Shown in pieces: positions 43,325 to 53,747 of a stretch of DNA of 63,117 bases (its first letter is position 1; each line of letters starts with the position of its first letter). The notes beneath the pieces were generated by a model. It saw nothing but the letters and a program-made list of their open reading frames with translations. It was not told where the DNA came from and did no database searches. Both the position numbers and the translations under genes were made by a program. Source of the DNA: Candidatus Salinicoccus stercoripullorum (lineage in GTDB: Bacteria; Bacillota; Bacilli; Staphylococcales; Salinicoccaceae); assembly GCA_019113295.1 (NCBI GenBank), contig DXHR01000028.1, positions 1-63,117 of the forward strand, given 5' to 3'.

Positions 43325-45325
43325 TTATTCATCATTCAGGTCATCGTGGATCTCTGCGAATTTCCCTGCAGTGTATTCACTCATGCCGCGATCTTCAACA
43401 TCCTCCACATAGAGGCTCATCATCATGTCTTTCTCTTCCTGGTCATAACCGATGAACCATCCGGTTTCAGAACCCCTTGATTCCTGGGAGACTTTATTCT
43501 CGCTGGTGCCCGTCTTGCCTGCAAACTCTGCGTAATCCCGCTCTGTATCATCCGGGTGGTTTTCTGTGACGACCGCCCTCATCGCCTCTTCCAGATAATC
43601 CAGATTTTTCTGGCTGGAAATGCCTTCAATCTGCACTTCATCTTCCGACTCTTTCAAAATGTGAGGTGTGTACACATCACCGCCATTGATGATGGCACTG
43701 TATATGGAAGTGATCTGTATCGGTGAAATCATCAGTTGTCCCTGTCCATATGCCGTATCTGCCAGCTGGATGTCACTTTCAATCGTCTCTTCATTCGCCA
43801 CCTGGCTCGTGTAGATCGGATAGTCTGTGTCATAGACATGCCCGATGCCAAGGTCTTCCATACCATGGACGAATGTTTCGGCCCCGAGATCAAGCGCCGT
43901 CTGGGCCATGTAGATGTTATCAGAGTAGGTCAGCGCACGTTTAAGATCGAACCCGCCGTCAATTTCATGGTAGCGGTTGACTTTGTAGCCGCCCCAGGAG
44001 CCGTCTTTCTGCCAGCCCTTGCCGGTGATGGTCCGTGTTGCATTCTTATCAAAGCCTTCTGAATTCATCGCGACGATGGATGTCAGCATCTTCTGTGTCG
44101 ATCCGGGGGATGTGGCCCGGTTGAACTTATTGAGCAGCGGGTTGTCCTCGTCTTCATTGAGGGCATCGTAGTCAGACTGGGAGATGCCGAACATGAAGTC
44201 GTAGGGACTCGGACTCGGATAGCTTACCGTCGCAAGCATATCTCCGTTTGACGGATCCATTGCGACACTCGCCCCTGAATCATCCTCCAGGTTCGAGTAG
44301 ATCGTCTGCTGGACCTCCTTGTCGATTGTCAGTTCAACATCTTCGCCGTCTTTCGGTTCTTTGGAAAACAGATTTTCCACTTCCCCGCCGCTCCCGTCAA
44401 CGATTGAAATATTGTAACCACGTTCCGGCCTGAGTCTCTCCTCATAAAGTTTCTCGATGCCGCGTTTGCCGATGATGTCGCCGGACTGATAGCCTTCACC
44501 TTCCTCCATCTCTTCCTGCGTCACTTCGCCGACGTGTCCGAGGAGATGGTATGTTGCATTATCCAGGGCGTATTCACGGGCCGGTGATTCTGTGACGGAA
44601 AGCCCGTTCTCGCTGAATTTCTGTTTTTCCTTCTCAGTAAACCTGTGTGCGTCCTTGATCGGCACAAACATTCCATCGCTGATCCATTCCTGGTCAAACA
44701 GATTCCCGAGGCTCTCTTCACTCATTTCGAGCTCATCACTCAGTGAAAGAATATCTTCCTCGTCTGTTGAGCCGGCAGTATATCCGACCGTTTCCTTCAT
44801 ACCATTGAATGCAAGCTGTTCGCCGTCTTTATCAAGGATTTCACCGCGTTCCCCGTTCAACGGCTCTATGTTGAGTTCATTACCCGCAAGGCCCGGCACG
44901 ATCATATCCGGTGTCCATTCAACGAACCAGTCACCCGCTTCATCGTCATATGAAAGCAGGATTTCATAATCCCGCTGCAATTCACCATATGCCGTGTCCA
45001 TCGTCAATTCACCGGTATATTTTTTGGAACTGTCACCGGAGTCCGCTTCGGATTCCGCGAGATTATCCAGTGTTACCTGTTCAACGCCAAGGCTGTCAAA
45101 AATCTGTGCATTGCGATCCACCACTTCCCCCTCGGAGTATGAATCTTTTGATTCGTCACTGACATAGCCGTACAGTTCATCGAAATTCTCTTCCTCATAG
45201 GCAGCAGTGAAGCCGTCCAGTGTTTCATCTTCCGATTTCTGCAGGAGACCGGAGCTCAGAACCAGGAACACCGCTGCGGCAATCACCACAACCGCCAAAC
45301 CTATCCACACTATTTTCTTTTTCAC
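43325..45325 (-). CDS. MecA (PBP2a)-type class B penicillin-binding protein
   Basis: This 666-aa cell-wall transpeptidase is built like PBP2a (668 aa): an N-terminal membrane helix (residues 5-25), a MecA_N/NTF2-like domain (about 30-145), a dimerisation domain and a C-terminal transpeptidase domain. The active-site motifs are S409-T-Q-K, S468-D-N and K604-T-G-T, and wide stretches such as TSPGSTQK and GKGWQKD.SWGGY match MecA. It is a subclass B3 PBP. No mecR, mecI, recombinase or insertion sequence lies nearby, so it looks like a native chromosomal gene. The start is a GTG behind AGGGTGAG. Confidence 0.94.
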   Translation of the reverse strand: MKKKIVWIGLAVVVIAAAVFLVLSSGLLQKSEDETLDGFTAAYEEENFDELYGYVSDESKDSYSEGEVVDRNAQIFDSLGVEQVTLDNLAESEADSGDSSKKYTGELTMDTAYGELQRDYEILLSYDDEAGDWFVEWTPDMIVPGLAGNELNIEPLNGERGEILDKDGEQLAFNGMKETVGYTAGSTDEEDILSLSDELEMSEESLGNLFDQEWISDGMFVPIKDAHRFTEKEKQKFSENGLSVTESPAREYALDNATYHLLGHVGEVTQEEMEEGEGYQSGDIIGKRGIEKLYEERLRPERGYNISIVDGSGGEVENLFSKEPKDGEDVELTIDKEVQQTIYSNLEDDSGASVAMDPSNGDMLATVSYPSPSPYDFMFGISQSDYDALNEDEDNPLLNKFNRATSPGSTQKMLTSIVAMNSEGFDKNATRTITGKGWQKDGSWGGYKVNRYHEIDGGFDLKRALTYSDNIYMAQTALDLGAETFVHGMEDLGIGHVYDTDYPIYTSQVANEETIESDIQLADTAYGQGQLMISPIQITSIYSAIINGGDVYTPHILKESEDEVQIEGISSQKNLDYLEEAMRAVVTENHPDDTERDYAEFAGKTGTSENKVSQESRGSETGWFIGYDQEEKDMMMSLYVEDVEDRGMSEYTAGKFAEIHDDLNDE

Positions 45326-45451
45326 GTTCTCACCCTAACATTAAAATCAAGATTAAGGTCATTATACAGAAATTCATATGCTCCTGGAATCAATTACCTT
45401 CCGGATACAGTAACAAACTCATACTCAATGCCCATTACAAACAAGTCCCAT

Positions 45452-45480
45452 TTGACCTATCATTGAATTTAGCTTACCAT
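45452..45480 (+). promoter_or_regulatory. promoter of the ferredoxin gene
   Basis: TTGACC (45452-45457) and TACCAT (45475-45480) are separated by 17 bases. Confidence 0.5.
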
Positions 45481-45544
45481 TTAAATATATTAAATTGATT
45501 AAGGGCAGAGCGCTTATGATATTTATAATTAGGAGGTAATTACT

Positions 45545-45784
45545 ATGGCATATGTAATTCTTCAACCGTGCATGGAGGAAAAATCCGGAGATTGCGTTGA
45601 AGTTTGTCCTGTAGATTGCATAGAAGAAGGTCCGGACCAGTTCTACATCGATCCGGAAATCTGCATCGACTGCGGTGCATGCGTAACGGCATGTCCGGTG
45701 GATGCGATCGTGGAAGAATACGAAATGACGCCTGAAGACGAGCCATTCCTTGAAAAAGCCGAGAAATTCTACGGCATCAAGTAA
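45545..45784 (+). CDS. fer: ferredoxin, 7Fe (3Fe-4S/4Fe-4S) type
   Basis: This 79-aa electron carrier has cysteines at 9, 17, 21, 25, 40, 43, 46 and 50. The spacing C-x7-C-x3-C-P in the first half and C-x2-C-x2-C-x3-C-P in the second is that of Bacillus 7Fe ferredoxins, holding one 3Fe-4S and one 4Fe-4S cluster, with C25 probably free. Composition is strongly acidic, as in halotolerant proteins. AGGAGG precedes ATG 45545. A strong terminator follows. Confidence 0.94.
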   Translation: MAYVILQPCMEEKSGDCVEVCPVDCIEEGPDQFYIDPEICIDCGACVTACPVDAIVEEYEMTPEDEPFLEKAEKFYGIK

Positions 45785-45809
45785 GGGTTACAATTCGACA
45801 TACTGACCC

Positions 45810-45851
45810 CCCCGGACGCGGAATACATTTCTCCCGCGTCCGGGGATTTTT
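45810..45851 (+). terminator. terminator of the ferredoxin gene
   Basis: CCCCGGACGCGG and CCGCGTCCGGGG pair perfectly over 12 bp, followed by ATTTTTC. Confidence 0.93.
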
Positions 45852-45997
45852 CATTCATCCATCCGCCGGATGCAGTTCTTTTGGCATCGGTGCATTTCCA
45901 TCAAATTCCCGTATCGCCCGTCCATTCGGTTGCAGCCGTCAGTGAACATAATCAGTAAGGCCGCACAAGGAAGCAGTCTGTTTTTCCTTTCCTTCAT
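45851..45997 (-). CDS. possible small lipoprotein (48 aa)
   Basis: A 48-codon frame begins 15 bases after the symporter stop on the same strand, with GAGG nine bases before the ATG. The N-terminus KERKNRLLPCAALLIMFTDGC resembles a lipoprotein signal with the cysteine at residue 22, followed by a short polar tail. It ends at the ferredoxin terminator. The lipobox (FTDGC) is poor, so coding is uncertain. Confidence 0.35.
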   Translation of the reverse strand: MKERKNRLLPCAALLIMFTDGCNRMDGRYGNLMEMHRCQKNCIRRMDE

Positions 45998-46011
45998 ATA
46001 AACATTCCTCT

Positions 46012-47244
46012 TTATCCTTTCTTACGCCGTGCCTTCTTCTCACTTTCATCCACGAGCTTTGCCCCGATAAGATCGCCGGTAATATTGAGTGAAGTCGCAC
46101 CCATCTGTATGATGGCGTCAACCCCCGCAATAATGGCGACGACTTCAAGCGGCAGTCCCGCCTGGGTCAGCACGATGGATAAGGCAACGATTCCCGCACT
46201 CGGGACACCGGCTGTACCGATGGAGGTCAGAGTGGCTGTCACCACGAGCAGGAACATGCCCGGAAGTGTCATATCCTCTCCAGCGATGGTCGCTGCAAAA
46301 ATGGCCGCAATGCCGAGCCGTAGAGCGGCGCCATCCATATTGACAGTGGCGCCGATTGGAATGGTGAATGATGACACTGACTCGCTGATTCCCGCCTTTT
46401 TGGCAGACTCCAGCGTGACCGGCAATGTGCCAAGGCTTGATGATGTGATGAATGAAAGCGCCATCGCCTCCCTGATATTTTTGAAGAATTTTATGACCGG
46501 TACCCTGAATATCATAAGCAGCACCACATATATGGCCAGCAGGTGGAATATGAAAGCACTGTAGGTGACAGCAGTCAATGCAACCAGAGATCCCAGTACT
46601 TCGAGCGACTGGTTGCCGAATGTCGATGCTCCGATGCCGAACACACCGATCGGTGCATACTGCAGCACACCCTTCAATATTTTGAGTGTCGCCTCCGTAA
46701 TGGCATCCGAAATATCAAAGAGCAGATTGCCAAGCCGTTTCATTCGTCCGTCCTCACTGTAGCGCATGTAGGAAATCGCAAAACCGAATACCAGAGCCAC
46801 GAATACGATGGCCAGAACATCCGCTTCCACCAGCGCTTCAAAAATATTGGATGGGACAATATTCAACAATGTATCCACAAACGATGGTGCTTCAGGCGTC
46901 TCGACCTCTGCATCTCCAAGAGTGACACCCCCCGCCGGGTTGAAGACGACTGAAAAGAGGATGCCGATAGTCACTGCCATGGATGTGGTCAATAGATAGT
47001 AGATGAATATCTTACCACCCACCCGGCCAAGCCCGGCGGGATTGGAATTATTCGCAGCCACGATAAGCGTGAACAGAATGAGCGGTATGACAATCATCTG
47101 CAGCAGATTGAGGAACAGTGTTCCCAACGGTTCAAAGACGCCGGCAGCCGGGCCCATTATGATTCCAGTGATGATTCCCAGTATGAAACCGATAGACATT
47201 TTCACAAGCAGCGGCGTTTCCAGATACTTTTTGAATAGTTTCAT
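46012..47244 (-). CDS. DAACS-family amino acid:cation symporter (second)
   Basis: This 410-aa protein has the glutamate-transporter fold: hairpin 1 with FITSSSLGTLP, helix 7 with PIGATVNMDGAAL, hairpin 2 with GTAGVPSAGIVAL, and helix 8 with AIIQMGATSLNITGD. In helix 8 the positions that bind the substrate amino group (Asp) and side-chain carboxylate (Arg) in GltPh are Gln and Ala, so acidic amino acids are unlikely cargo. The sodium-site motif NMDG is kept. AAGGGAG selects ATG 47244. It is not in an operon that reveals its substrate. Confidence 0.88.
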   Translation of the reverse strand: MKLFKKYLETPLLVKMSIGFILGIITGIIMGPAAGVFEPLGTLFLNLLQMIVIPLILFTLIVAANNSNPAGLGRVGGKIFIYYLLTTSMAVTIGILFSVVFNPAGGVTLGDAEVETPEAPSFVDTLLNIVPSNIFEALVEADVLAIVFVALVFGFAISYMRYSEDGRMKRLGNLLFDISDAITEATLKILKGVLQYAPIGVFGIGASTFGNQSLEVLGSLVALTAVTYSAFIFHLLAIYVVLLMIFRVPVIKFFKNIREAMALSFITSSSLGTLPVTLESAKKAGISESVSSFTIPIGATVNMDGAALRLGIAAIFAATIAGEDMTLPGMFLLVVTATLTSIGTAGVPSAGIVALSIVLTQAGLPLEVVAIIAGVDAIIQMGATSLNITGDLIGAKLVDESEKKARRKKG

Positions 47245-47340
47245 GGCATCTCCCTTCAAGTGTGACTTATGCATCAGATACTTTATATATGTATACCCTG
47301 AAACGCTTTGAATAATTTCATCTTATCTGTTTTCGGCATA

Positions 47341-47373
47341 CAAAAAAGAGGCAATCCAAAGGATTGCCTCTTT
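47341..47373 (-). terminator. terminator of groES-groEL
   Basis: AAAGAGGCAATCC and GGATTGCCTCTTT pair around AAA, followed on the minus strand by TTTTTTG. Confidence 0.95.
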
Positions 47374-47401
47374 CGATATTTTGAAAAAATGCAAACGGAA
47401 C

Positions 47402-49054
<1,653 letters not shown>

Positions 49055-49091
49055 TCATATCTTAATGTATTATTGTTCCATTATCAGCTGA

Positions 49092-49376
49092 TTATCCGAT
49101 GACTGCCAGAATGTCTGTTTCAGAAACGATCAGATAATCCTTGTCTTCATGTTTGATTTCTGTACCGGCGAATTTGGAATAAACCACACGATCGCCTTCT
49201 TTAACTTCAAGTTCCACCTTATTGCCATTGTCCAGAACTCTGCCGGAACCTACAGCAACGACTGTACCTTCCTGCGGTTTCTCTTTCGCTGATTCAGTCA
49301 GGATGATGCCGCTTTTAGTCGTTTCTTCCTTTTGAGTCAGATCAATAACTACTCGATTGCCTAATGGTTTCAACAC
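49092..49376 (-). CDS. groS: co-chaperonin GroES
   Basis: This 94-aa protein forms the heptameric lid of GroEL. It shows [12 protein letters not shown], the mobile loop region [18 protein letters not shown] and the C-terminal [20 protein letters not shown]. It leads the groESL operon, with CIRCE-like and CtsR-like sites upstream and a divergent mroQ-like gene. Confidence 0.98.
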   Translation of the reverse strand: MLKPLGNRVVIDLTQKEETTKSGIILTESAKEKPQEGTVVAVGSGRVLDNGNKVELEVKEGDRVVYSKFAGTEIKHEDKDYLIVSETDILAVIG

Positions 49377-49415
49377 GTGAAAGCCCTCCTTAGAAAAGTT
49401 AAAATAAAATGGATA

Positions 49416-49442
49416 TTAGCACTCGTTCATACTAAGTGCCAG
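49416..49442 (-). promoter_or_regulatory. degenerate CIRCE (HrcA) operator
   Basis: TTAGCACTC is a perfect CIRCE half, followed after nine bases by AAGTGCCAG, which matches the expected GAGTGCTAA only in its centre. HrcA binding is likely weaker than at a full CIRCE. Confidence 0.7.
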
Positions 49443-49455
49443 CAATTTAAATAAT

Positions 49456-49472
49456 AATCAAAGTTGGTCAAA
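49456..49472 (-). promoter_or_regulatory. CtsR-like heptad repeat at the groES promoter
   Basis: AATCAAA-GTT-GGTCAAA reads as the CtsR box (A/G)GTCAAA-N3-(A/G)GTCAAA with two changes in one heptad. It overlaps the minus-strand -35 (TTGACC). Dual HrcA and CtsR control of groESL is known in staphylococci. Confidence 0.65.
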
Positions 49473-49551
49473 AATGCAAGGATTTTCTCTTTGCTTTAAC
49501 CTAACAATAATTTCATGTAAAATAAAGCTATTGAAAATTGGAGGTTCTATC

Positions 49552-50304
49552 TTGAGACAGCTGTACAGCGCACTAATTATCGTCGTATTCATCGCGGTCC
49601 AACTGGCCGTGCTGCCAGTATCATTCATATTGGCATTCACAAATCCCGGCATGACAGAAACAGAGATGCTCGATGCTGTCATGCCCTACCAGGCCACCGC
49701 CTTTGCCATAGGTGTCGTCATCGTGATCATTCTCGGACACATCCATAAGAACAAGAACAGGATCGAGCGCGGCAGGCAGTCGGACATCCCCGTCACCATC
49801 GCCTGGATTGTCGGTGGGGTCTTCATTGCCTACGGTTCACAGGTGCTGGCGGGACTTCTCAATGTCTATGTACTCGGCAATCCTCTCGAAAGTGAGAACA
49901 CATCCGGAATCATAGAAATGATCGAGTCTGCACCGTTTATGATACTCGTCGTCGCCCTCCTTGGTCCGATACTCGAGGAATACGTTTTCAGACGGGCGAT
50001 ATTCGGAGAAATCTATGAAATGATTCCCGGTCCTAAAATCGTCGGCTTCCTCGTCGCCGGACTGCTGAGCGGTCTTGTTTTTGCTCTTGCCCACTGGGAT
50101 TTCACACATATCGTCATCTATCTTGCCATGGCCTATGCATTCAGCTTCCTCTACGTCATCAGCGGACGGCTGATTGTGCCGATCCTTGTCCATATGATCA
50201 TGAACGGCATCGTGGTACTGATCCAGGTGATCTTCAAGGATTATGTTGAACAGCTCGAAGAGGTGCAGCAGGGGCTCGGCATCATCATCCAAATGCTCAT
50301 GTAA
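49552..50304 (+). CDS. CPBP intramembrane protease, MroQ-like
   Basis: This 250-aa protein has about seven to eight helices and the CPBP/Abi (CAAX protease-like) motifs: GPILEEYVFRR (the E-E-x-x-x-R glutamates), a histidine in FALAHWDF and a further one in ILVHMIMN. In S. aureus the gene next to groESL encodes MroQ, which helps mature the Agr autoinducing peptide; the same divergent position here suggests an orthologue (inference, as no agr genes are in the window). The TTG start is set by TTGGAGG; the longer frame runs into the heat-shock operators. Confidence 0.88.
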   Translation: MRQLYSALIIVVFIAVQLAVLPVSFILAFTNPGMTETEMLDAVMPYQATAFAIGVVIVIILGHIHKNKNRIERGRQSDIPVTIAWIVGGVFIAYGSQVLAGLLNVYVLGNPLESENTSGIIEMIESAPFMILVVALLGPILEEYVFRRAIFGEIYEMIPGPKIVGFLVAGLLSGLVFALAHWDFTHIVIYLAMAYAFSFLYVISGRLIVPILVHMIMNGIVVLIQVIFKDYVEQLEEVQQGLGIIIQMLM

Positions 50305-50306
50305 TG

Positions 50307-50336
50307 AAAAAACGGATTCCGGGAATCCGTTTTTTT
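50307..50336 (+). terminator. terminator of the mroQ-like gene
   Basis: AAAAAACGGATTC pairs with GAATCCGTTTTTT around CGG, followed by T residues. Confidence 0.93.
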
Positions 50337-50536
50337 ATTCCTCCTCTCATTATCTTCCATCCGCGCCCCGCATGTCTCTATGATCTTCCGTCTCAGCCAT
50401 TCACCCACCTCTTAAGTTATTATATACTTCCCCAATTACCCGAAACGGAATTTTCTGAACATAATGGGGATTCAAATATTTTTTCTCTTCATTATGGTAA
50501 AATGGCCTTGTAAATAAAACATAGGGGGAAGCGTTA

Positions 50537-52237
50537 ATGGTCACAACTTTCAAGGATTATAAATATGAACGCCCGGATCTGGCAAAGCTCGATACTGAAG
50601 TGGACGCCCTGCTCATCGAGTTCGACCTTGCCGGCTCAGCCGACGTGCAGGCGGAAATCATCGACAGGCTGAACGCACATTTCAACACTGTTTCCACAAT
50701 GGAGAACCTTGCCTATATCCGCTCATCCATCGATACGAACGATGAATACTATGACGGGGAACGCAATTTCTTTGATGAGTATGGTCCCACGATCCAGGAA
50801 ATCACAAACAAGTATTACAAAGCGATCACGGAGAGTACCTACAGGGAGGAACTTGAAGAGAAATACGGCAGACAGCTGTTCGAACTCGCCTCCAATTCTT
50901 TGAAGGCTTTCGACCCGAAAGTGAAGGAATTGCTCCAGAAGGAGAACAAACTGGACTCCGAATATTCAAAACTGCTCGCATCAGCAGAAATTGAATTTGA
51001 CGGGAAAAAGCTCAATCTCTCTCAGTTCGGGCCCTACTCCCAGCATACCGACCGCATGATGAGACGCGGTGCAGCGGAAGCTGTCCAGGGATTCATGGGA
51101 GAAAACCTTGAGAAAATCGATTGCATTTACGATGACCTTGTGAAGACAAGGGATAGGATCGCCAAGGAACTCGGCTATCGCGATTTCGTTGAACTTGGCT
51201 ACGTTCGTATGGACAGGATAGACTATGACAGGAATATGGTGGAGAACTTCAGGGACCAGGTGGCCAAATTCATCGTACCGCTTGTAACGGAGCTCAAAGA
51301 AAGACAGAGCGCACGGATAGGCCTCGATTCACTGAAGTCATATGACGAAAATTTTGATTTCCTGACAGGCAATGCCACGCCTCAGGGGGATACCGAAGAG
51401 ATTCTTTCGAATGGAGAGAAAATGTACCGTGAACTTTCACCGGAAACAGATGAATTCTACAGTTTCATGAGGGAGCGGGAACTGTTTGATGTCGAAGCCA
51501 AGAAAGGCAAGGAAGGCGGCGGCTACTGTACTTTCATCGCTGATTACTCCTCCCCGTTCATCTTTTCCAACTTCAACGGTACACTGGATGATGTCACAGT
51601 GCTGACCCACGAAGCCGGCCATGCCTTCCAGACGTATATGTCACGGGGCTACAATGTGCCGGAGTACCAATTCCCGACATACGAATCTGCTGAAATCCAT
51701 TCAATGAGCATGGAGTATTTCACATATCCGTGGATGGAACTCTTCTTCAAAGAGGACACCGATAAGTTCAAGTTTTCCCATATGGCGGGTGACATCACCT
51801 TCCTCCCCTATGGCGTGGCGATTGATGAATTCCAGCATATCGTCTATGAAAACCCGGAACTCACACCGGAACAAAGGCGCAGCGAATGGCAGAAACTTGA
51901 GGAAAAATATCTGCCGCACCGTGATTACGACGGCATAGAACCACTGGAGAGCGGATCATTCTGGCACAGACAGGGACACGTTTTCGGCGCACCGTTCTAT
52001 TACATCGACTATACACTCGCCCAGATATGTGCGCTCCAATTCTGGAAGCGTGCCAACGATGATTTCGACAGCGCATGGAACGACTATATCAACCTTTGCA
52101 GATTAGGTGGCATACTGCCTTTCAACGCACTCGTAGAAGCCGCCAACCTGAGGTCCCCGTTCGAGGACGGGTGTCTCGAATCGGTGGTCGGGGAAGTACG
52201 GGACTACCTCAATTCCATCGATGATAAAACACTTTAA
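50537..52237 (+). CDS. M3 family oligoendopeptidase
   Basis: This 566-aa zinc metallopeptidase degrades peptides in the cytosol. The M3 active site is HEAGHAFQ near residue 358 with the third zinc ligand in AEIHSMSMEYF. It is close in size to PepF/YjbG-type oligoendopeptidases (about 560-600 aa). The ribosome binding site is AGGGGGAAG before ATG 50537. It is a single gene with its own terminator. Confidence 0.95.
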   Translation: MVTTFKDYKYERPDLAKLDTEVDALLIEFDLAGSADVQAEIIDRLNAHFNTVSTMENLAYIRSSIDTNDEYYDGERNFFDEYGPTIQEITNKYYKAITESTYREELEEKYGRQLFELASNSLKAFDPKVKELLQKENKLDSEYSKLLASAEIEFDGKKLNLSQFGPYSQHTDRMMRRGAAEAVQGFMGENLEKIDCIYDDLVKTRDRIAKELGYRDFVELGYVRMDRIDYDRNMVENFRDQVAKFIVPLVTELKERQSARIGLDSLKSYDENFDFLTGNATPQGDTEEILSNGEKMYRELSPETDEFYSFMRERELFDVEAKKGKEGGGYCTFIADYSSPFIFSNFNGTLDDVTVLTHEAGHAFQTYMSRGYNVPEYQFPTYESAEIHSMSMEYFTYPWMELFFKEDTDKFKFSHMAGDITFLPYGVAIDEFQHIVYENPELTPEQRRSEWQKLEEKYLPHRDYDGIEPLESGSFWHRQGHVFGAPFYYIDYTLAQICALQFWKRANDDFDSAWNDYINLCRLGGILPFNALVEAANLRSPFEDGCLESVVGEVRDYLNSIDDKTL

Positions 52238-52246
52238 TATACAAAG

Positions 52247-52276
52247 AATCGCCGCCCTGTCCAGGCGGCGATTTTT
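52247..52276 (+). terminator. terminator of the oligoendopeptidase gene
   Basis: AATCGCCGCC pairs with GGCGGCGATT around CTGTCCA, followed by TTTT. Confidence 0.9.
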
Positions 52277-52283
52277 TGTGCTG

Positions 52284-53474
52284 TTACTGGTTGCGCGGCT
52301 TTCTGGTCAGGAAATAAAGGATGATTCCCGCAATCAGAAGCACAACACCATAAATATAGGTATACTGGTTGTTTTCACCTGTGTTGGGCAGTTCCTCCCT
52401 GCCAGTCTGACGGCTGATCTGCTCCCCTTGTTTAACTTCTTCCTCGATTTGCATGATTTCCTCTTCGCTCATATCTTCAACATCAACGATTTTGGAAGTC
52501 ATCACATGATTGACACGTTTGTCGAGCAGCTGCAGCTGTTCTTCAGATCCTCCCGGCGTAAGGCTGATCCCTTCCAGCATATCGTAATCATACCGGTAGA
52601 TTTCCCTTTTGCCCTGACGCTCTTCTGCACCGGAATCATTGCCTCGTTCACCGGTTGTCTCTTCCGGTATTTCCATTTGCTCTTCAGTCGGCTCTTCAGA
52701 TGGCTGCTCTTCAGATGGTTCCTCTTCAGATGGTTCCTCTTCAGACGGTATCTCATCCGTCGATTCCTCTGTCGGCTCTTCCGGCACGGTTTCATCTGCC
52801 GGTTCTTCAGATGACTCTTCTGTGGACGGCTGTTCCAGTGGTTGCTCTGTTACAGATTCCCCGGCCTCATCTTCTGTCGTTTCTTCAGAAGGTTCCTCGG
52901 CAGATGGGGTTTCCCGGGGCTCTTCACCGGTCTGTTCCTCAGCAGAAGCTTCAGCTGACTCTTCTTCTCGGGATTCTCCCTCATCGTCGGTTCCATTGCC
53001 TGGAAGGAAGTCGTCTGCCTGTTCCGTTTCCTCCCGATTTTCATCAGTCTGCTCCTGCCTGTCATCGATGGCATCTTCCTTGGCTGCTTCCGCATCGTCC
53101 TTTTCAGGCTCTGCCGGCTCTAAGTGTGATTCAGAAGCCTTTGTTTCCTGTTTTGGGGCTGACTCTTCATCCTGAGTTTCCGCAGTCTCTTCTGAAACCG
53201 TCTCTTCAGTTGATTCTTCCGCGGTGTTCATTTCTTCATTTTGTTCCTGTGCAGCTTCTTCTGACAGTTCGTTCTCAGATGCTCCTTCTGTCGTTTCAAC
53301 CGCTTCATTCAATTGATTTTCTGTCTCTTCGGATTCCTGCTGTGGGGCCTTTGTGTCCTGTTCTTCTATATCTTCTGTTTCATCAGCACTTATAGTTGTC
53401 ATCAATCCCGGAGAAAATATCGTTGAGGCTGCGAATAAAGTTATGATCGCCAACTTTGTCATTCTCTCTTTCAA
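52284..53474 (-). CDS. LPXTG-anchored acidic repeat surface protein
   Basis: This 396-aa protein has an N-terminal export signal (residues 6-30, KLAIITLFAASTIFSPGLMT), a very long region made mostly of Glu, Ser, Thr, Pro and Ala (about residues 32-280), a short globular-looking part with YRYDYDMLEGISL, and a C-terminal sortase signal LPNTG followed by a hydrophobic helix and RKPRNQ. It should be covalently attached to peptidoglycan by sortase. Part of the acidic region is encoded by 15-bp tandem repeats giving PSEEE units. The function is not known; such stalks often project a small binding domain. The start is a TTG after GGGGGAA. Confidence 0.9.
   Translation of the reverse strand: MKERMTKLAIITLFAASTIFSPGLMTTISADETEDIEEQDTKAPQQESEETENQLNEAVETTEGASENELSEEAAQEQNEEMNTAEESTEETVSEETAETQDEESAPKQETKASESHLEPAEPEKDDAEAAKEDAIDDRQEQTDENREETEQADDFLPGNGTDDEGESREEESAEASAEEQTGEEPRETPSAEEPSEETTEDEAGESVTEQPLEQPSTEESSEEPADETVPEEPTEESTDEIPSEEEPSEEEPSEEQPSEEPTEEQMEIPEETTGERGNDSGAEERQGKREIYRYDYDMLEGISLTPGGSEEQLQLLDKRVNHVMTSKIVDVEDMSEEEIMQIEEEVKQGEQISRQTGREELPNTGENNQYTYIYGVVLLIAGIILYFLTRKPRNQ
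52691..52750 (-). repeat. 15-bp coding tandem repeat in the surface protein
   Basis: Four units of 15 bp (CTCTTCAGATGG core) encode successive PSEEE-type pentapeptides. Exact DNA repetition makes length variation by slippage likely. Confidence 0.85.
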
Positions 53475-53711
53475 AATTATTCCCCCATACCATTTTTCTC
53501 ATTCTTCATCTAGGAAAATTTGGACTTATTCTTTCTTTAATTAAGAATTAAATCAATTATATTAGATGCGGCAGTCTGTATCTACAAAATTTTCGATATG
53601 TTACATAACCTTAATAAAGCAAAGGAATTAATGAAGAATATTTCAGGAATATTTCAAATATATATCTAATAATCTTAAAAATCTGATTATCAAAATTCTA
53701 TTTGACAAAAC

Positions 53712-53741
53712 AAAAAATCCGGGGCATTCCGCCCCGGATTT
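53712..53741 (-). terminator. terminator of the RpiR-type regulator gene
   Basis: AAATCCGGGG and CCCCGGATTT pair around CATTCCG, with TTTTTTG on the minus-strand side. The 53475-53711 stretch ahead of the surface protein gene is AT-rich and holds nothing else recognisable. Confidence 0.92.
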
Positions 53742-53747
53742 GCATTG

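Noticed and set aside
43325-45325. SCCmec-like acquired resistance island
   Set aside because: No recombinase, attachment site, insertion sequence or mec regulator is present, and flanking genes are core metabolism.
52639-53395. Long plus-strand frames opposite the LPXTG gene
   Set aside because: They are complements of the Glu/Ser-rich coding repeats and give low-complexity Ser or Leu/Pro protein; the minus-strand product has a signal peptide and sortase motif.
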